Assembly: GCF_000178455.1 (NCBI RefSeq)
Contig: NZ_ADNU01000036.1
Span: 1 to 54,754 of the forward strand
DNA length: 54,754 bases
Reading direction: 5' to 3'
Source of the DNA: Brevibacterium mcbrellneri ATCC 49030
GTDB lineage: Bacteria; Actinomycetota; Actinomycetes; Actinomycetales; Brevibacteriaceae
Below are positions 9,079 to 16,181 of this stretch, piece after piece (positions within the stretch are counted from its first letter, which is position 1; every line of letters starts with the position of its first letter). The position numbers and the translations under genes were made by a program. The notes under the pieces were generated by a model that ran no database searches, was not told where the DNA came from, and saw only the letters and a program-made list of their open reading frames with translations.

Positions 9079-9714
9079 TTACACCACGCCGTACAAGCGG
9101 TCGCCAGCGTCGCCCAGCCCCGGCACGATGTATGCGTCGTCGTTCAGGCCTTCGTCGTACGCAGCCGTGTGAACCGAAATGTTGGCGCGTCCCTCAAAGC
9201 GGTCGCTGACAGCCTTCACACCTTCAGGCGCCGATACCAGGCACACTGCGGTCACCTCGGACACCCCGCGTTCCAACAGGTACTCAATGGCCATGATCAG
9301 CGTGTTTCCGGTGGCAAGCATGGGGTCAACAACGTACACCTGGCGGTTCTTTAAGTCGCTAGGCAACCGTTCTGCGTAGGTGGTCACTTCGAGGGTTTCG
9401 TCGTTGCGTACCATGCCTAGGAAACCCACTTCCGCCGTAGGGATCATGCGCATCATGCCGTCGAGCATTCCCAGCCCGGCACGCAGAATCGGCACCACGA
9501 GAGGGCGTGGGGTGGCCAGTTCGACACCCACAGTTTCCTTTACGGGCGTGCGAATGTGCTTGTCTGTCACACGGATATTGCGGGTGGCTTCATACGCAAG
9601 AAGGGTGACGAGTTCGTCGGTGAGCTGACGAAAACGGGCCGAATCGGTTCGTTCGTCACGTAGAACGGTGAGCTTGTGGGCGATCAGAGGGTGGTCGGCA
9701 ACGTGAAGTTCCAT
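9079..9714 (-). CDS. upp: Uracil phosphoribosyltransferase
   Basis: This 211-residue cytosolic salvage enzyme makes UMP from uracil and PRPP. The PRPP-binding loop [13 protein letters not shown] is at residues 126-138, and [14 protein letters not shown] near 74-87 and the C-terminal [12 protein letters not shown] segment are typical. Length matches the family. The start is ATG 9714. It is divergent from the tadA pair, an arrangement common in actinobacteria. Confidence 0.96.
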   Translation of the reverse strand: MELHVADHPLIAHKLTVLRDERTDSARFRQLTDELVTLLAYEATRNIRVTDKHIRTPVKETVGVELATPRPLVVPILRAGLGMLDGMMRMIPTAEVGFLGMVRNDETLEVTTYAERLPSDLKNRQVYVVDPMLATGNTLIMAIEYLLERGVSEVTAVCLVSAPEGVKAVSDRFEGRANISVHTAAYDEGLNDDAYIVPGLGDAGDRLYGVV

Positions 9715-9799
9715 GTCAAAAATTATGCCTTATATGCATTGCGTAATTCGCGTCACGCGCGGGGGTGCGCACGGCCGGATCATGGGTAACAATTGAGGT

Positions 9800-10339
9800 A
9801 TGTCATATTTCACTGCCGCCGTTGCTCAGGCCGGTGACGAATACCGCCCTGTAGATATCGACGTTGAAGAATGGTCAGACCTGGACGAGCTGGCCGACGC
9901 CCTCCGCTCTGTTGCAGGTGAGGACTGCGAAGCCGTCGCGATTGTCGAACGCGAAGACGAATGGTTCGCCCTTGTGCGCCTCACCGAAGCCGACAACATC
10001 AAAGTGTTTATTTCTGACATCGATGCCGCCCAAGCCAGCCCATATGCGGACCTCTTTGAGGACTACCTCGACTCGCCTCTTGACGAGTACGAGCTCGAAG
10101 ACGGTGACGACTTCGATGACGACTATGAAGAGCCTAGTGACGATGATGAGTCTGAGTCAGCGATGTTCCCGGACGAAGACTCCACGTGGGGTGGCGACTC
10201 CGACATTTTCGACGACCTCGGGGTCAGTGCCAGCGACCTGCTGGACCAGTGCGAGAAGCACTCTGCGGACCCTGCCCGGATTGTTGCGCACGTAGGTGAA
10301 ATCGTGGGGTTCGCTGAAGCTCTCGAGGCTACCCGCTAA
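9800..10339 (+). CDS. tRNA adenosine deaminase-associated protein
   Basis: This acidic 179-residue protein of the family found almost only next to actinobacterial tadA begins MSYFTAAVAQ and carries VAIVEREDEWFALVRL near residue 55, with an Asp/Glu-rich middle (about 95-130). Its biochemical role is unknown, and the genomic link to TadA is the only clue. The start is ATG 9800 just after GAGG. The TAA is 7 nt before the tadA start. Confidence 0.85.
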   Translation: MSYFTAAVAQAGDEYRPVDIDVEEWSDLDELADALRSVAGEDCEAVAIVEREDEWFALVRLTEADNIKVFISDIDAAQASPYADLFEDYLDSPLDEYELEDGDDFDDDYEEPSDDDESESAMFPDEDSTWGGDSDIFDDLGVSASDLLDQCEKHSADPARIVAHVGEIVGFAEALEATR

Positions 10340-10346
10340 GAACCTG

Positions 10347-10814
10347 GTGAGTCCTCTGCAGAGTCGGTCTGATCACCGCGCGTGGATGCAGCTCGCGCTA
10401 GGTGAAGCTCGCGCATGTGCCACCAGTGGCGATGTTCCGGTTGGTGCTGTCGTTGTGGTGGACGGTGAAGTTGTGGGGCGGGGGCGCAATAGGCGTGAAG
10501 CTGATGGGGACCCCACCGCCCACGCCGAAGTCGTAGCTCTGCGCGCTGCTGCCTCCAGGTTGGGGAGGTGGCGGTTAGACGGCGCGACCCTGGTGGTCAC
10601 GCTTGAACCGTGCGCGATGTGTGCAGGCGCAGCCGTGGGTGCGCGGGTGGACGCGATTGTTTTTGGGGCGTTCGACGAAAAGGCGGGGGCGTGTGGGTCC
10701 CAGTGGGATCTGCCACGTGACCGGGGTTCCTTGCACAGGCCCCAGGTCTATGCGGGGGTCATGTCGGTTGAAGCCGTTCACGTGTTAGAGGAGTTCTTCG
10801 CTGCTCGCAGGTGA
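10347..10814 (+). CDS. tadA: tRNA-specific adenosine deaminase
   Basis: This 155-residue zinc enzyme converts A34 to inosine in the anticodon of tRNA-Arg(ACG), which lets it read CGU, CGC and CGA codons. Zinc and catalytic residues are visible: His59-Ala-Glu61 (PTAHAEV) and PCAMC at 88-92. The frame is open from 10296, overlapping the upstream gene. I chose GTG 10347, 7 nt after that gene's stop, because it gives the usual length. It probably forms an operon with the associated protein. Confidence 0.92.
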   Translation: MSPLQSRSDHRAWMQLALGEARACATSGDVPVGAVVVVDGEVVGRGRNRREADGDPTAHAEVVALRAAASRLGRWRLDGATLVVTLEPCAMCAGAAVGARVDAIVFGAFDEKAGACGSQWDLPRDRGSLHRPQVYAGVMSVEAVHVLEEFFAARR

Positions 10815-10832
10815 GGGTGCCTAAATGTATCG

Positions 10833-10856
10833 AGGGGACAGCATACGCTGTCCCCT
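10833..10856. terminator. Hairpin between convergent tadA and roadblock genes
   Basis: A perfect 10-bp stem AGGGGACAGC/GCTGTCCCCT with a 4-nt loop lies 19 nt after the tadA stop. There is no T run, so it is either a weak intrinsic terminator or an mRNA 3'-end structure. Confidence 0.55.
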
Positions 10857-10895
10857 ACAAGCCCTTCATTCAACAAACTTAGGCTAAGCCATGAA

Positions 10896-11843
10896 TCACA
10901 CCGAGATCTGCTCAGCAAGCTTTTTCAGCTTGTGGCGTGCGAGCGCCAAGTTCGCGTGGCGACGATCGAGAACGAGGTAGATAAATAGACCTTCCGTCGT
11001 CGAACTGTTGAGCACGCTCAGCAGGTGGTATTGCGATTCGAGTGTGATCATGATGTCTTCGATGCTTTCATTGATTCCAAGATCAGAAATCGTGGACAAC
11101 TTGGCACGAATAACATTAGAGTTTCCGGCTGCAGCGACATTGAGATCAAAGTTCGGGTTGCCTCCGCTTCCGAGCTCCATGCCGGATGCGATGTCGACGA
11201 TTGCAGCGCCAGTAGCGCCCTCAATCTCCATCAGGTCGTGAATGAAAGCTTGGATATTTGTTGACATATTGCTCTCTTTCGTTTCTGACCGAGGTTTTCT
11301 CGCCTCGGAAAATGAATCGTTGTTTTGCTCAGTTTTGCCAGGATGCTGTGAGATGGACTCTTCAGTCCTGACATTGGAAGTATAGTCGCGGACTTCAGTG
11401 AAAAGTGGCGTGGGTTCATTTGAATGATCATTGACGGTGTTGGTCTCTGTGGCGAGTGGCCGTTGACCAAAACTTTCAAAAGCTGTTGGGAAGTAGTCGC
11501 GCGACTGATTGGCCACGTGTTTTGCCTCAGCACCCGCGTGGTGGTCAGGGGCGTCGGCGGGATCTACGTTGTATGAGTCCGCATCGTAGTTGGTGTCTTG
11601 CTGGTTGTGAACGACGCGTTCGTGACCTGTTGCTTTTTCGTGCCACTTTGTCACGGGATCATTTGATCCCGCTACGTGCGGCTGTACGGCACCGTAATGC
11701 CGCACGCTAGATTGAGCGATCTGACCCGGCGTCTCCGTGTCCGGCAGGGTTTGCATTGTGTGTGAAGTATCGGTCACATGAGGTTCATCAGTCTGCGATT
11801 TATCTCGCGGCTTGGGTGAGCGGCGGAAAAAGTTGAAACTCAT
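10896..11843 (-). CDS. Roadblock/LC7 domain protein with long disordered N-terminus
   Basis: The protein has 315 residues. The last 123 (from Met193, MSTNIQAFIHDLMEIEGATGAAIVDIASGMELG) form a Roadblock/LC7 fold of the kind that regulates small GTPases (MglB, CvnB). Residues 1-192 are hydrophilic, rich in Asp, Ser, Thr, His and Gln, and probably unstructured. An internal ATG at 11267 is preceded by AAAGAGAG, so a separate short roadblock product is possible. The gene overlaps the upstream ABC ATPase by 4 nt (ATGA), which implies translational coupling. No GTPase, DUF742 protein or histidine kinase of a Streptomyces-type conservon is nearby. Its partner is unknown, and the ATPase is the obvious candidate. 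Confidence 0.78.
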   Translation of the reverse strand: MSFNFFRRSPKPRDKSQTDEPHVTDTSHTMQTLPDTETPGQIAQSSVRHYGAVQPHVAGSNDPVTKWHEKATGHERVVHNQQDTNYDADSYNVDPADAPDHHAGAEAKHVANQSRDYFPTAFESFGQRPLATETNTVNDHSNEPTPLFTEVRDYTSNVRTEESISQHPGKTEQNNDSFSEARKPRSETKESNMSTNIQAFIHDLMEIEGATGAAIVDIASGMELGSGGNPNFDLNVAAAGNSNVIRAKLSTISDLGINESIEDIMITLESQYHLLSVLNSSTTEGLFIYLVLDRRHANLALARHKLKKLAEQISV

Positions 11844-13414
11844 CCAGACTCACCTCGAACACCCTTGTCTGTGGGTAACTTGGTGGTTGGTTCGGTGCTC
11901 GACTCTGTGTTCGACGAAGAGCGTCGCTTGCTTGATGTGCGGAAGGGGGTATACCCAAGAGCAATCATCATGACTGTGTCTTCCGTGAATCCGTCGGTGT
12001 CGAGCGGTCCGATAAGCTTGTTATCACGCATAACAGCCACTCTGTCACTTAAGGTGAGGAGTTCGCTGATGTCTGAGGACAAAAGGATGCACGCGCTGCC
12101 CCGGCTGGTGACTTCTTCCAGGAGCTTATATGCAGCTTGTCGCGAAAGCTCATCAACTCCGCGGGTGGGTTGATTGAGCACGAAGATGTTCGCATCGCTG
12201 TGCAGAGTCTTCGCCACAGCAAGTTTCTGCTGATCGCCTCCGGATAGCTCGCCGATCTTTCTTTGAATGCCCGGGGTCTTTACCCTCAGCTCTTTGAGGG
12301 TTGCGAGTAGCTCCCTGAAGCTCTCGACTTGGACGGCAAAAGACTCACCGTCTTCGTTGACTTTGGAGTACTCCGACGCGAGGAGGTTACCTTCCCCGTA
12401 GTCAACCTGACCATCGTTTTCTCCCAACGTTAAGATTCCCGATTGAAGTGCCTCATCTGGACTTGAAAACGTCTCTTCTTCACCGTTGACGGTGATGGTT
12501 CCGGAAGTGTGGGTCGCCTGTCCACTGATGACTTCCGCCAGCTGTTCGACGCCTGACCGGCGCAGTCCCGTGATGCCGAGGATTTCGCCCTTTCGGAGAG
12601 AGAACGTGGTAGGAGAGAGTTTCCCTTCGAGGGCGACATTGTCAAACCGTAGGATCTCGTCGCCGATTTCGTTGCGCTTTTTGGTGGGAACGGGAGCCTC
12701 AGTGTCAAAGATCTCGACTGTGATCGTTTTACGGTCGGCTTCCAGGGGAGTCAAGATGGAGCGAAGCTTGCCGTCTCTGATCACTGCAATACGGTTCGAA
12801 AGCGACTGTAGCTCGTCCAGGCGGTGGGAGACATAGATAATGGCTCGGCCCTGCTTGGACAGGCGGATGATCAGATCATGAACGAGTGAAATTTCGTGGT
12901 CGTTGAAGGTTGCGGACACTTCGTCCAGCAGGATCAAGGACGTTTCTTCGTTAGCGAGCCTCAGGATTTCCACCATTGTGCGTTCAGCTTGAACGAGATC
13001 GCGTATATATTCGTCAGCAGAGATGGAAACGCCGTTGTCTTTAAGGAGTCGGTTGGCTTCAGAGCGCTTCTCGTCATCCGACAGTTTGGACCGGTACGAT
13101 GTGCGAAACATCGTCTGGTAGACGGTCTGATCTTCGTCGACTGTAATGCGTTGCGGAATGTACCCTACGCCGATGGCTAGAGCTTCAGCTTCGTTTGCCG
13201 GGGTGAACTTTTCATCCGCGAAAGTGATTGTACCCGCGTTGGGGGTGATTCCGCCGGACAACACCTTCAGAAGCGTTGATTTGCCTGCACCGTTGGCACC
13301 GACAATGCCAAGAACCTCTCCGCGTTTTAGCGTGAATGACAAATCATCGAGAGCGGTTTGAGACCTGTGTTTGACAGTCAGCCCATCAACCGTCAAAACA
13401 ACATCGCTGGTCAT
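11840..13414 (-). CDS. Orphan duplicated ABC ATPase of the RbsA/MglA sugar-importer type
   Basis: The protein has 524 residues and two nucleotide-binding domains in one chain. Domain 1 has Walker A GANGAGKST (39-47), a weak signature (DLVQAERTMV, 139-148), Walker B LILLDE (160-165) and H198. Domain 2 has a degenerate Walker A (GLRRSGVE, 283-290), which is usual in this family, and a good signature LSGGDQQK (390-397). Its Walker B reads IFVLNQ, with Asn414-Gln415 where Asp-Glu is expected. No permease or binding protein is present. The start is ATG 13414 after GGTGGAGG. The frame is also open to an upstream ATG at 13453. It is coupled to the roadblock gene. Confidence 0.82.
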   Translation of the reverse strand: MTSDVVLTVDGLTVKHRSQTALDDLSFTLKRGEVLGIVGANGAGKSTLLKVLSGGITPNAGTITFADEKFTPANEAEALAIGVGYIPQRITVDEDQTVYQTMFRTSYRSKLSDDEKRSEANRLLKDNGVSISADEYIRDLVQAERTMVEILRLANEETSLILLDEVSATFNDHEISLVHDLIIRLSKQGRAIIYVSHRLDELQSLSNRIAVIRDGKLRSILTPLEADRKTITVEIFDTEAPVPTKKRNEIGDEILRFDNVALEGKLSPTTFSLRKGEILGITGLRRSGVEQLAEVISGQATHTSGTITVNGEEETFSSPDEALQSGILTLGENDGQVDYGEGNLLASEYSKVNEDGESFAVQVESFRELLATLKELRVKTPGIQRKIGELSGGDQQKLAVAKTLHSDANIFVLNQPTRGVDELSRQAAYKLLEEVTSRGSACILLSSDISELLTLSDRVAVMRDNKLIGPLDTDGFTEDTVMMIALGYTPFRTSSKRRSSSNTESSTEPTTKLPTDKGVRGESG

Positions 13415-13417
13415 TAA

Positions 13418-13462
13418 GCCTCCACCATAGTACAGAAACAGTGCCTCCACCATAGTACAGAA
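13418..13462 (-). repeat. 25-bp tandem duplication carrying the ABC ATPase ribosome-binding site
   Basis: A 20-bp identical segment (13418-13437 and 13443-13462; + strand GCCTCCACCATAGTACAGAA) repeats with a 25-nt period. Read on the minus strand, each copy supplies ATGGTGGAGG, so the Shine-Dalgarno sequence and an upstream ATG are doubled. The upstream ATG is in frame with the ATPase start 13 codons later. Confidence 0.85.
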
Positions 13463-13771
13463 TCATTGTTCGCACCCGTGTTTAGCGCCACGCTGAGAAT
13501 CATCGAAAGAGTGGGTCCTCGGTGTAGTGTACGCGAAACGCGGTCTACACGAGTTTGCCGCGTGATCGGCGCTGTTCAACGAAAAGCCCTCACATTTCTT
13601 CATACGTCGACCGGGCTGTTTCCTCAACTTTCGTGGTGCTTCGCTGTCGATTCCTCGCAGTGACGGGGTGGGAGTCTCAAGTAATCTTCCTCGCAGGGTT
13701 GATGGGGGCGTGGTGGGTGCAGTTTGGTATCGCAGTTCTACTCGTGGACTATGTGTGAGTTTCCTAGAGGT
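13463..13771. other. Non-coding stretch upstream of tRNA-Ser and the ABC operon
   Basis: About 310 nt hold no credible gene. There is a weak inverted GTGTAG/CTACAC pair near 13533-13556 and a minus-strand TACACT that could be a -10 element for the ABC/roadblock operon. A 32-codon frame from a GTG at 13660 encodes one hydrophobic helix but has no ribosome-binding site, so I do not call it. Confidence 0.5.
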
Positions 13772-13801
13772 TTGACTTAGATATAGCGCTCACAATAGAG
13801 T
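13772..13801 (+). promoter_or_regulatory. Promoter of tRNA-Ser(CGA)
   Basis: TTGACT (13772-13777) is followed after 18 nt by TAGAGT (13796-13801), which ends 7 nt before the tRNA 5' end. Confidence 0.6.
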
Positions 13802-13808
13802 ATTCCGC

Positions 13809-13896
13809 GGTAGCGTGTCCGAGCGGCCGAAGGTGCAACACTCGAAATGTTGTGTAGGGCAACCCCCTACCGTGGGTTCAAATCCCACCGCTACCG
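13809..13896 (+). tRNA. tRNA-Ser (anticodon CGA)
   Basis: The 88-nt gene has acceptor stem GGTAGCG/CGCTACC with discriminator G, T arm GTGGG-TTCAAAT-CCCAC, and a long variable arm as expected for serine. The anticodon loop CTCGAAA gives CGA (reads UCG). CCA is not encoded. Confidence 0.95.
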
Positions 13897-13905
13897 CGTT
13901 GTGAA

Positions 13906-13943
13906 GTCTCGGGACATCGTTCACTCGATGTCCCGAGACTTTT
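13906..13943 (+). terminator. Intrinsic terminator of tRNA-Ser(CGA)
   Basis: A perfect 14-bp stem GTCTCGGGACATCG/CGATGTCCCGAGAC with a 6-nt loop is followed by TTTT. Confidence 0.92.
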
Positions 13944-13954
13944 GGGTTATAGGC

Positions 13955-14141
13955 CAAAATGTGTGTATGGGTTGGGCGTGTCAGTTGTGTGGCACATGTC
14001 AGGTGGTTTTCTCTGTACCTCTGAACTGTTGTTCGTCAGCTGTATAGAATAATGTGTTGATTTTGGGCTGAAAACATAAACAAAACGAACAAAAAGGGCG
14101 TTTGCCCAACACATCAAATCGAGCTGTGGTGGGCAACACGC
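13955..14141. repeat. Structured non-coding element, copy A (downstream of tRNA-Ser CGA)
   Basis: This stretch aligns with a second copy behind the other tRNA-Ser (28936-29103). Shared blocks are CAAAATGTGTGTATGGGT plus GGGCGTGTCAG (13955-13984, one mismatch to copy B), GTCAGGTGGTTTTCTCT (13998-14014), and an A-rich block around 14069-14096 (GAAAAC..AACAAAACG.ACAAAA). It ends with an imperfect hairpin whose arms are about 14098-14113 and 14125-14141. The hairpin arms differ in sequence from copy B but occupy the same position, so structure appears conserved. Function is unknown. Confidence 0.65.
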
Positions 14142-14583
14142 CTTTGGAAGTAGCTTTGCTGCAAGTGCTGAAGTTTTTGCCGGTTGATATCAAGGTGTGT
14201 TGCTGCGACTTTAACTGTACTGACGCCGGATGTTAGTCAAGCACAAGAAGGGTGGCTGGTTGCCACAGGTGTGTGAGATAGCCGCCACCGTTGTCGGACT
14301 AGATCTGCGCGACGAAGACGCTCCGCTGGTTGAACTACCCGACAGGCCCGCCCGGTTGCGATCGACATGCTGGCGGACGACTTAGTGCAGTCTCCCCCGT
14401 AGGGAGAGGTGCCGAGCTTTTTGCATTGACATACAGCATGGCCCAGGGGAGGTCATGCTCGTATTGCCGGGCGGGCTCTCCGATATCGTGGCGTGAGAGC
14501 AGCATTCGGGTGAGTCATGAAAGCCTTGCTTCTGATGTTGACCTGGTGTCGGAGCTCGAATCCGATCGGTTTGGGGCCAACGG
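14142..14583. other. Non-coding stretch, possibly with degraded coding sequence
   Basis: No credible gene is seen in about 440 nt. A 51-codon frame (14230-14385, beginning MLVKHKKGGWLPQVCE) has no recognisable relatives by eye and no ribosome site. It and the following 190 nt could be the remains of a gene lost during an insertion. The CCGAGGT word common elsewhere is absent. Confidence 0.4.
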
Positions 14584-15468
14584 TCAGGCTGTGCCTTGCT
14601 CACGTTGGTTGGAGCCTCTGGTAGCGAGGCCGACGCCACTCAGAACGACCGCGAGTCCAATCCATTGCAGGGTCAAAGGTTGCTGGCCAAACATCGACCA
14701 CGCCCACAGCATCGTGGTTGGTGCAGTCAGGTAGAGCAGAGTGCTGGTCGTGGTGGCTCCTACGTGGCGCAGGCACCAGATGAACATTGCGTAGCCGCCC
14801 AGTCCGGACATGAACACCAGCCAACTGATCGCCAGCACCAGGGCCCCGGTCACTCGCAAAGCGAGACCGTCAGTCAGGAGGGCGACGCCACTGAAGATCA
14901 CGGCAACAACGCTCACCTGCACGGTCAGGCTGGTCACCACTGGCACCCGGGGTTGCCAAGAGCGTTCCAGCAGGGAAGCCGCGGACAGCCCCAGGAGGCT
15001 CACGACCACCAGGCTCACGCTTCCCAGCCCCGTTGTGCTGATGCCTCCCACACTCAGGGCGACGCCACCGAGGGCCATGAGCAGGCCAACCCACTGGAAA
15101 CTGCTGACCCGGTCACCGAAGATGATGCGTCCTGCCGCAGTCACGAGCAACGGTTGGAGTGCACACACCAACGCAGACAAGCCGGCATCCAGCCCTTGTT
15201 CAGCAGACAGGAACACGCCACCTAGGAAGAGCACGTGAGACAAGACGGCCAGGACGACCTGCTGCTGCACCTGACGTCTACTCAGTGTATGGAAAGATCG
15301 ACGCAGCGAGGGGATTAGGAGGCACCCGACGAGCAGTACAAGGGCCGTCACTAGATATCGCCATGCCAGCAGGGTCCACGTTCCCGCGCCTGTCCGGTCC
15401 GCCAACGTCGCCCCGACGAACCCGGAACTCCAAGCCACTACGAACACCACACACATTAACCATCGCAT
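14584..15468 (-). CDS. DMT-superfamily (EamA) transporter
   Basis: This 294-residue membrane protein has about ten helices in two EamA halves: the first begins MRWLMCVVFVVAWSSGFVGA, and the second has SLLERSWQPRVP and YLTAPTTMLWAWSMFGQQPLTLQWIG near residues 180-280. Relatives export amino acids, metabolites or drugs. The open frame extends to 15675. I chose ATG 15468 because the first helix starts there and because the shared operator and promoter lie immediately upstream. It has no Shine-Dalgarno, so it may be leaderless. It is divergent from a TetR regulator 64 nt away, which probably represses it. Confidence 0.8.
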   Translation of the reverse strand: MRWLMCVVFVVAWSSGFVGATLADRTGAGTWTLLAWRYLVTALVLLVGCLLIPSLRRSFHTLSRRQVQQQVVLAVLSHVLFLGGVFLSAEQGLDAGLSALVCALQPLLVTAAGRIIFGDRVSSFQWVGLLMALGGVALSVGGISTTGLGSVSLVVVSLLGLSAASLLERSWQPRVPVVTSLTVQVSVVAVIFSGVALLTDGLALRVTGALVLAISWLVFMSGLGGYAMFIWCLRHVGATTTSTLLYLTAPTTMLWAWSMFGQQPLTLQWIGLAVVLSGVGLATRGSNQREQGTA

Positions 15469-15482
15469 ACGTTTAGGTAAAC

Positions 15483-15496
15483 ATACCGGTCGGTAT
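15483..15496. promoter_or_regulatory. Palindromic operator between the DMT transporter and TetR genes
   Basis: ATACCG-GT-CGGTAT is a perfect 6+6 palindrome. It overlaps a + strand TATACT -10-like element and lies 15 nt upstream of the DMT transporter start. This is where an autoregulating TetR repressor would bind. A second short palindrome, GTTTA-GG-TAAAC, is adjacent. Confidence 0.65.
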
Positions 15497-15532
15497 ACTG
15501 TCAGTGCACCGCAATTGACTTGGGGGTAGACC

Positions 15533-16099
15533 ATGCACATTGACTTGGCGGCATTCGAGCCTGTCGACACCACACCGGTCGGCCGCAGGATTCTCGAGGC
15601 TGCCTCAGAACTCTTCCGCGACCACGGCATCACCGCCACCGGTGTCGACAGCATCGTCGAGCGCGCTGCGACCACGAAGCGGACCTTGTACCAGCGCTAC
15701 GGTTCCAAGGGTCGGCTCGTCGCCTGTTACCTGCAACAACGCGCGCACTTCTGGCAGCGAGAACTCCTAACAGCCTTGACCGGCGCCTCCCCCGTCCAAG
15801 CCTTGGAAGTCGTCTACCGGCATACTGTCCAGTGGGCGACCGCCACTCCGCGCGGTTGTGCTTTCGTCAACGCCTGGGTTGAGATTGGCGCCAACGACCA
15901 CGAGGCCACCGAGTTAATCCGAGCAGAGAAGGCCTGGATGCTGACTCTTTTCACTCAGATTGCCGGTGGTGATGGGAACACGGGGACTATCTTGCACCTG
16001 CTATATGAAGGAGCCCAGGTCACCACGTCAATCCAAGGCGACCCACGAGAACTCGCCCAAGCGTGCGCCGCATCACAGGAATTACTCAACCGTCAGTGA
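15533..16099 (+). CDS. TetR-family transcriptional repressor
   Basis: The protein has 188 residues. The helix-turn-helix spans about residues 18-62 (GRRILEAASELFRDHGITATGVDSIVERAATTKRTLYQRYGSKGRLV), which is a clear TetR_N domain. The C-terminal half is a ligand-sensing helical domain, with RGCAFVNAWVEIGANDHE typical of one subfamily. The start is ATG 15533 after GGGGG. Divergent placement with an exporter and a palindrome between them suggests substrate-induced export. The pair may have arrived by transfer, since it lies in a region without the common CCGAGGT word. Confidence 0.88.
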   Translation: MHIDLAAFEPVDTTPVGRRILEAASELFRDHGITATGVDSIVERAATTKRTLYQRYGSKGRLVACYLQQRAHFWQRELLTALTGASPVQALEVVYRHTVQWATATPRGCAFVNAWVEIGANDHEATELIRAEKAWMLTLFTQIAGGDGNTGTILHLLYEGAQVTTSIQGDPRELAQACAASQELLNRQ

Positions 16100-16131
16100 A
16101 GAGCATTTCCTCGTAGCAAGACCACGTATGA

Positions 16132-16169
16132 AAATCGCGCGACACAGTCTGTTCTGTGTCGCGCGATTT
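16132..16169. terminator. Bidirectional terminator between TetR and acyl-CoA synthetase genes
   Basis: A perfect 16-bp stem (AAATCGCGCGACACAG with its complement; 16132-16147 and 16154-16169) has a 6-nt loop, with T-rich sequence leaving on both sides. It serves two convergent genes. Confidence 0.88.
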
Positions 16170-16181
16170 CGTGTTTCGCTT

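Noticed and set aside
13660..13758. A 32-codon membrane peptide starting MTGWESQVIFLAGLMGAWW
   Set aside because: There is no ribosome-binding site and no support beyond one hydrophobic run, and it lies in a non-coding stretch before a tRNA.
14230..14385. A 51-codon frame starting MLVKHKKGGWLPQ
   Set aside because: It has no start signal and no recognisable family. At most it is a remnant, and it is described as such under the surrounding stretch.
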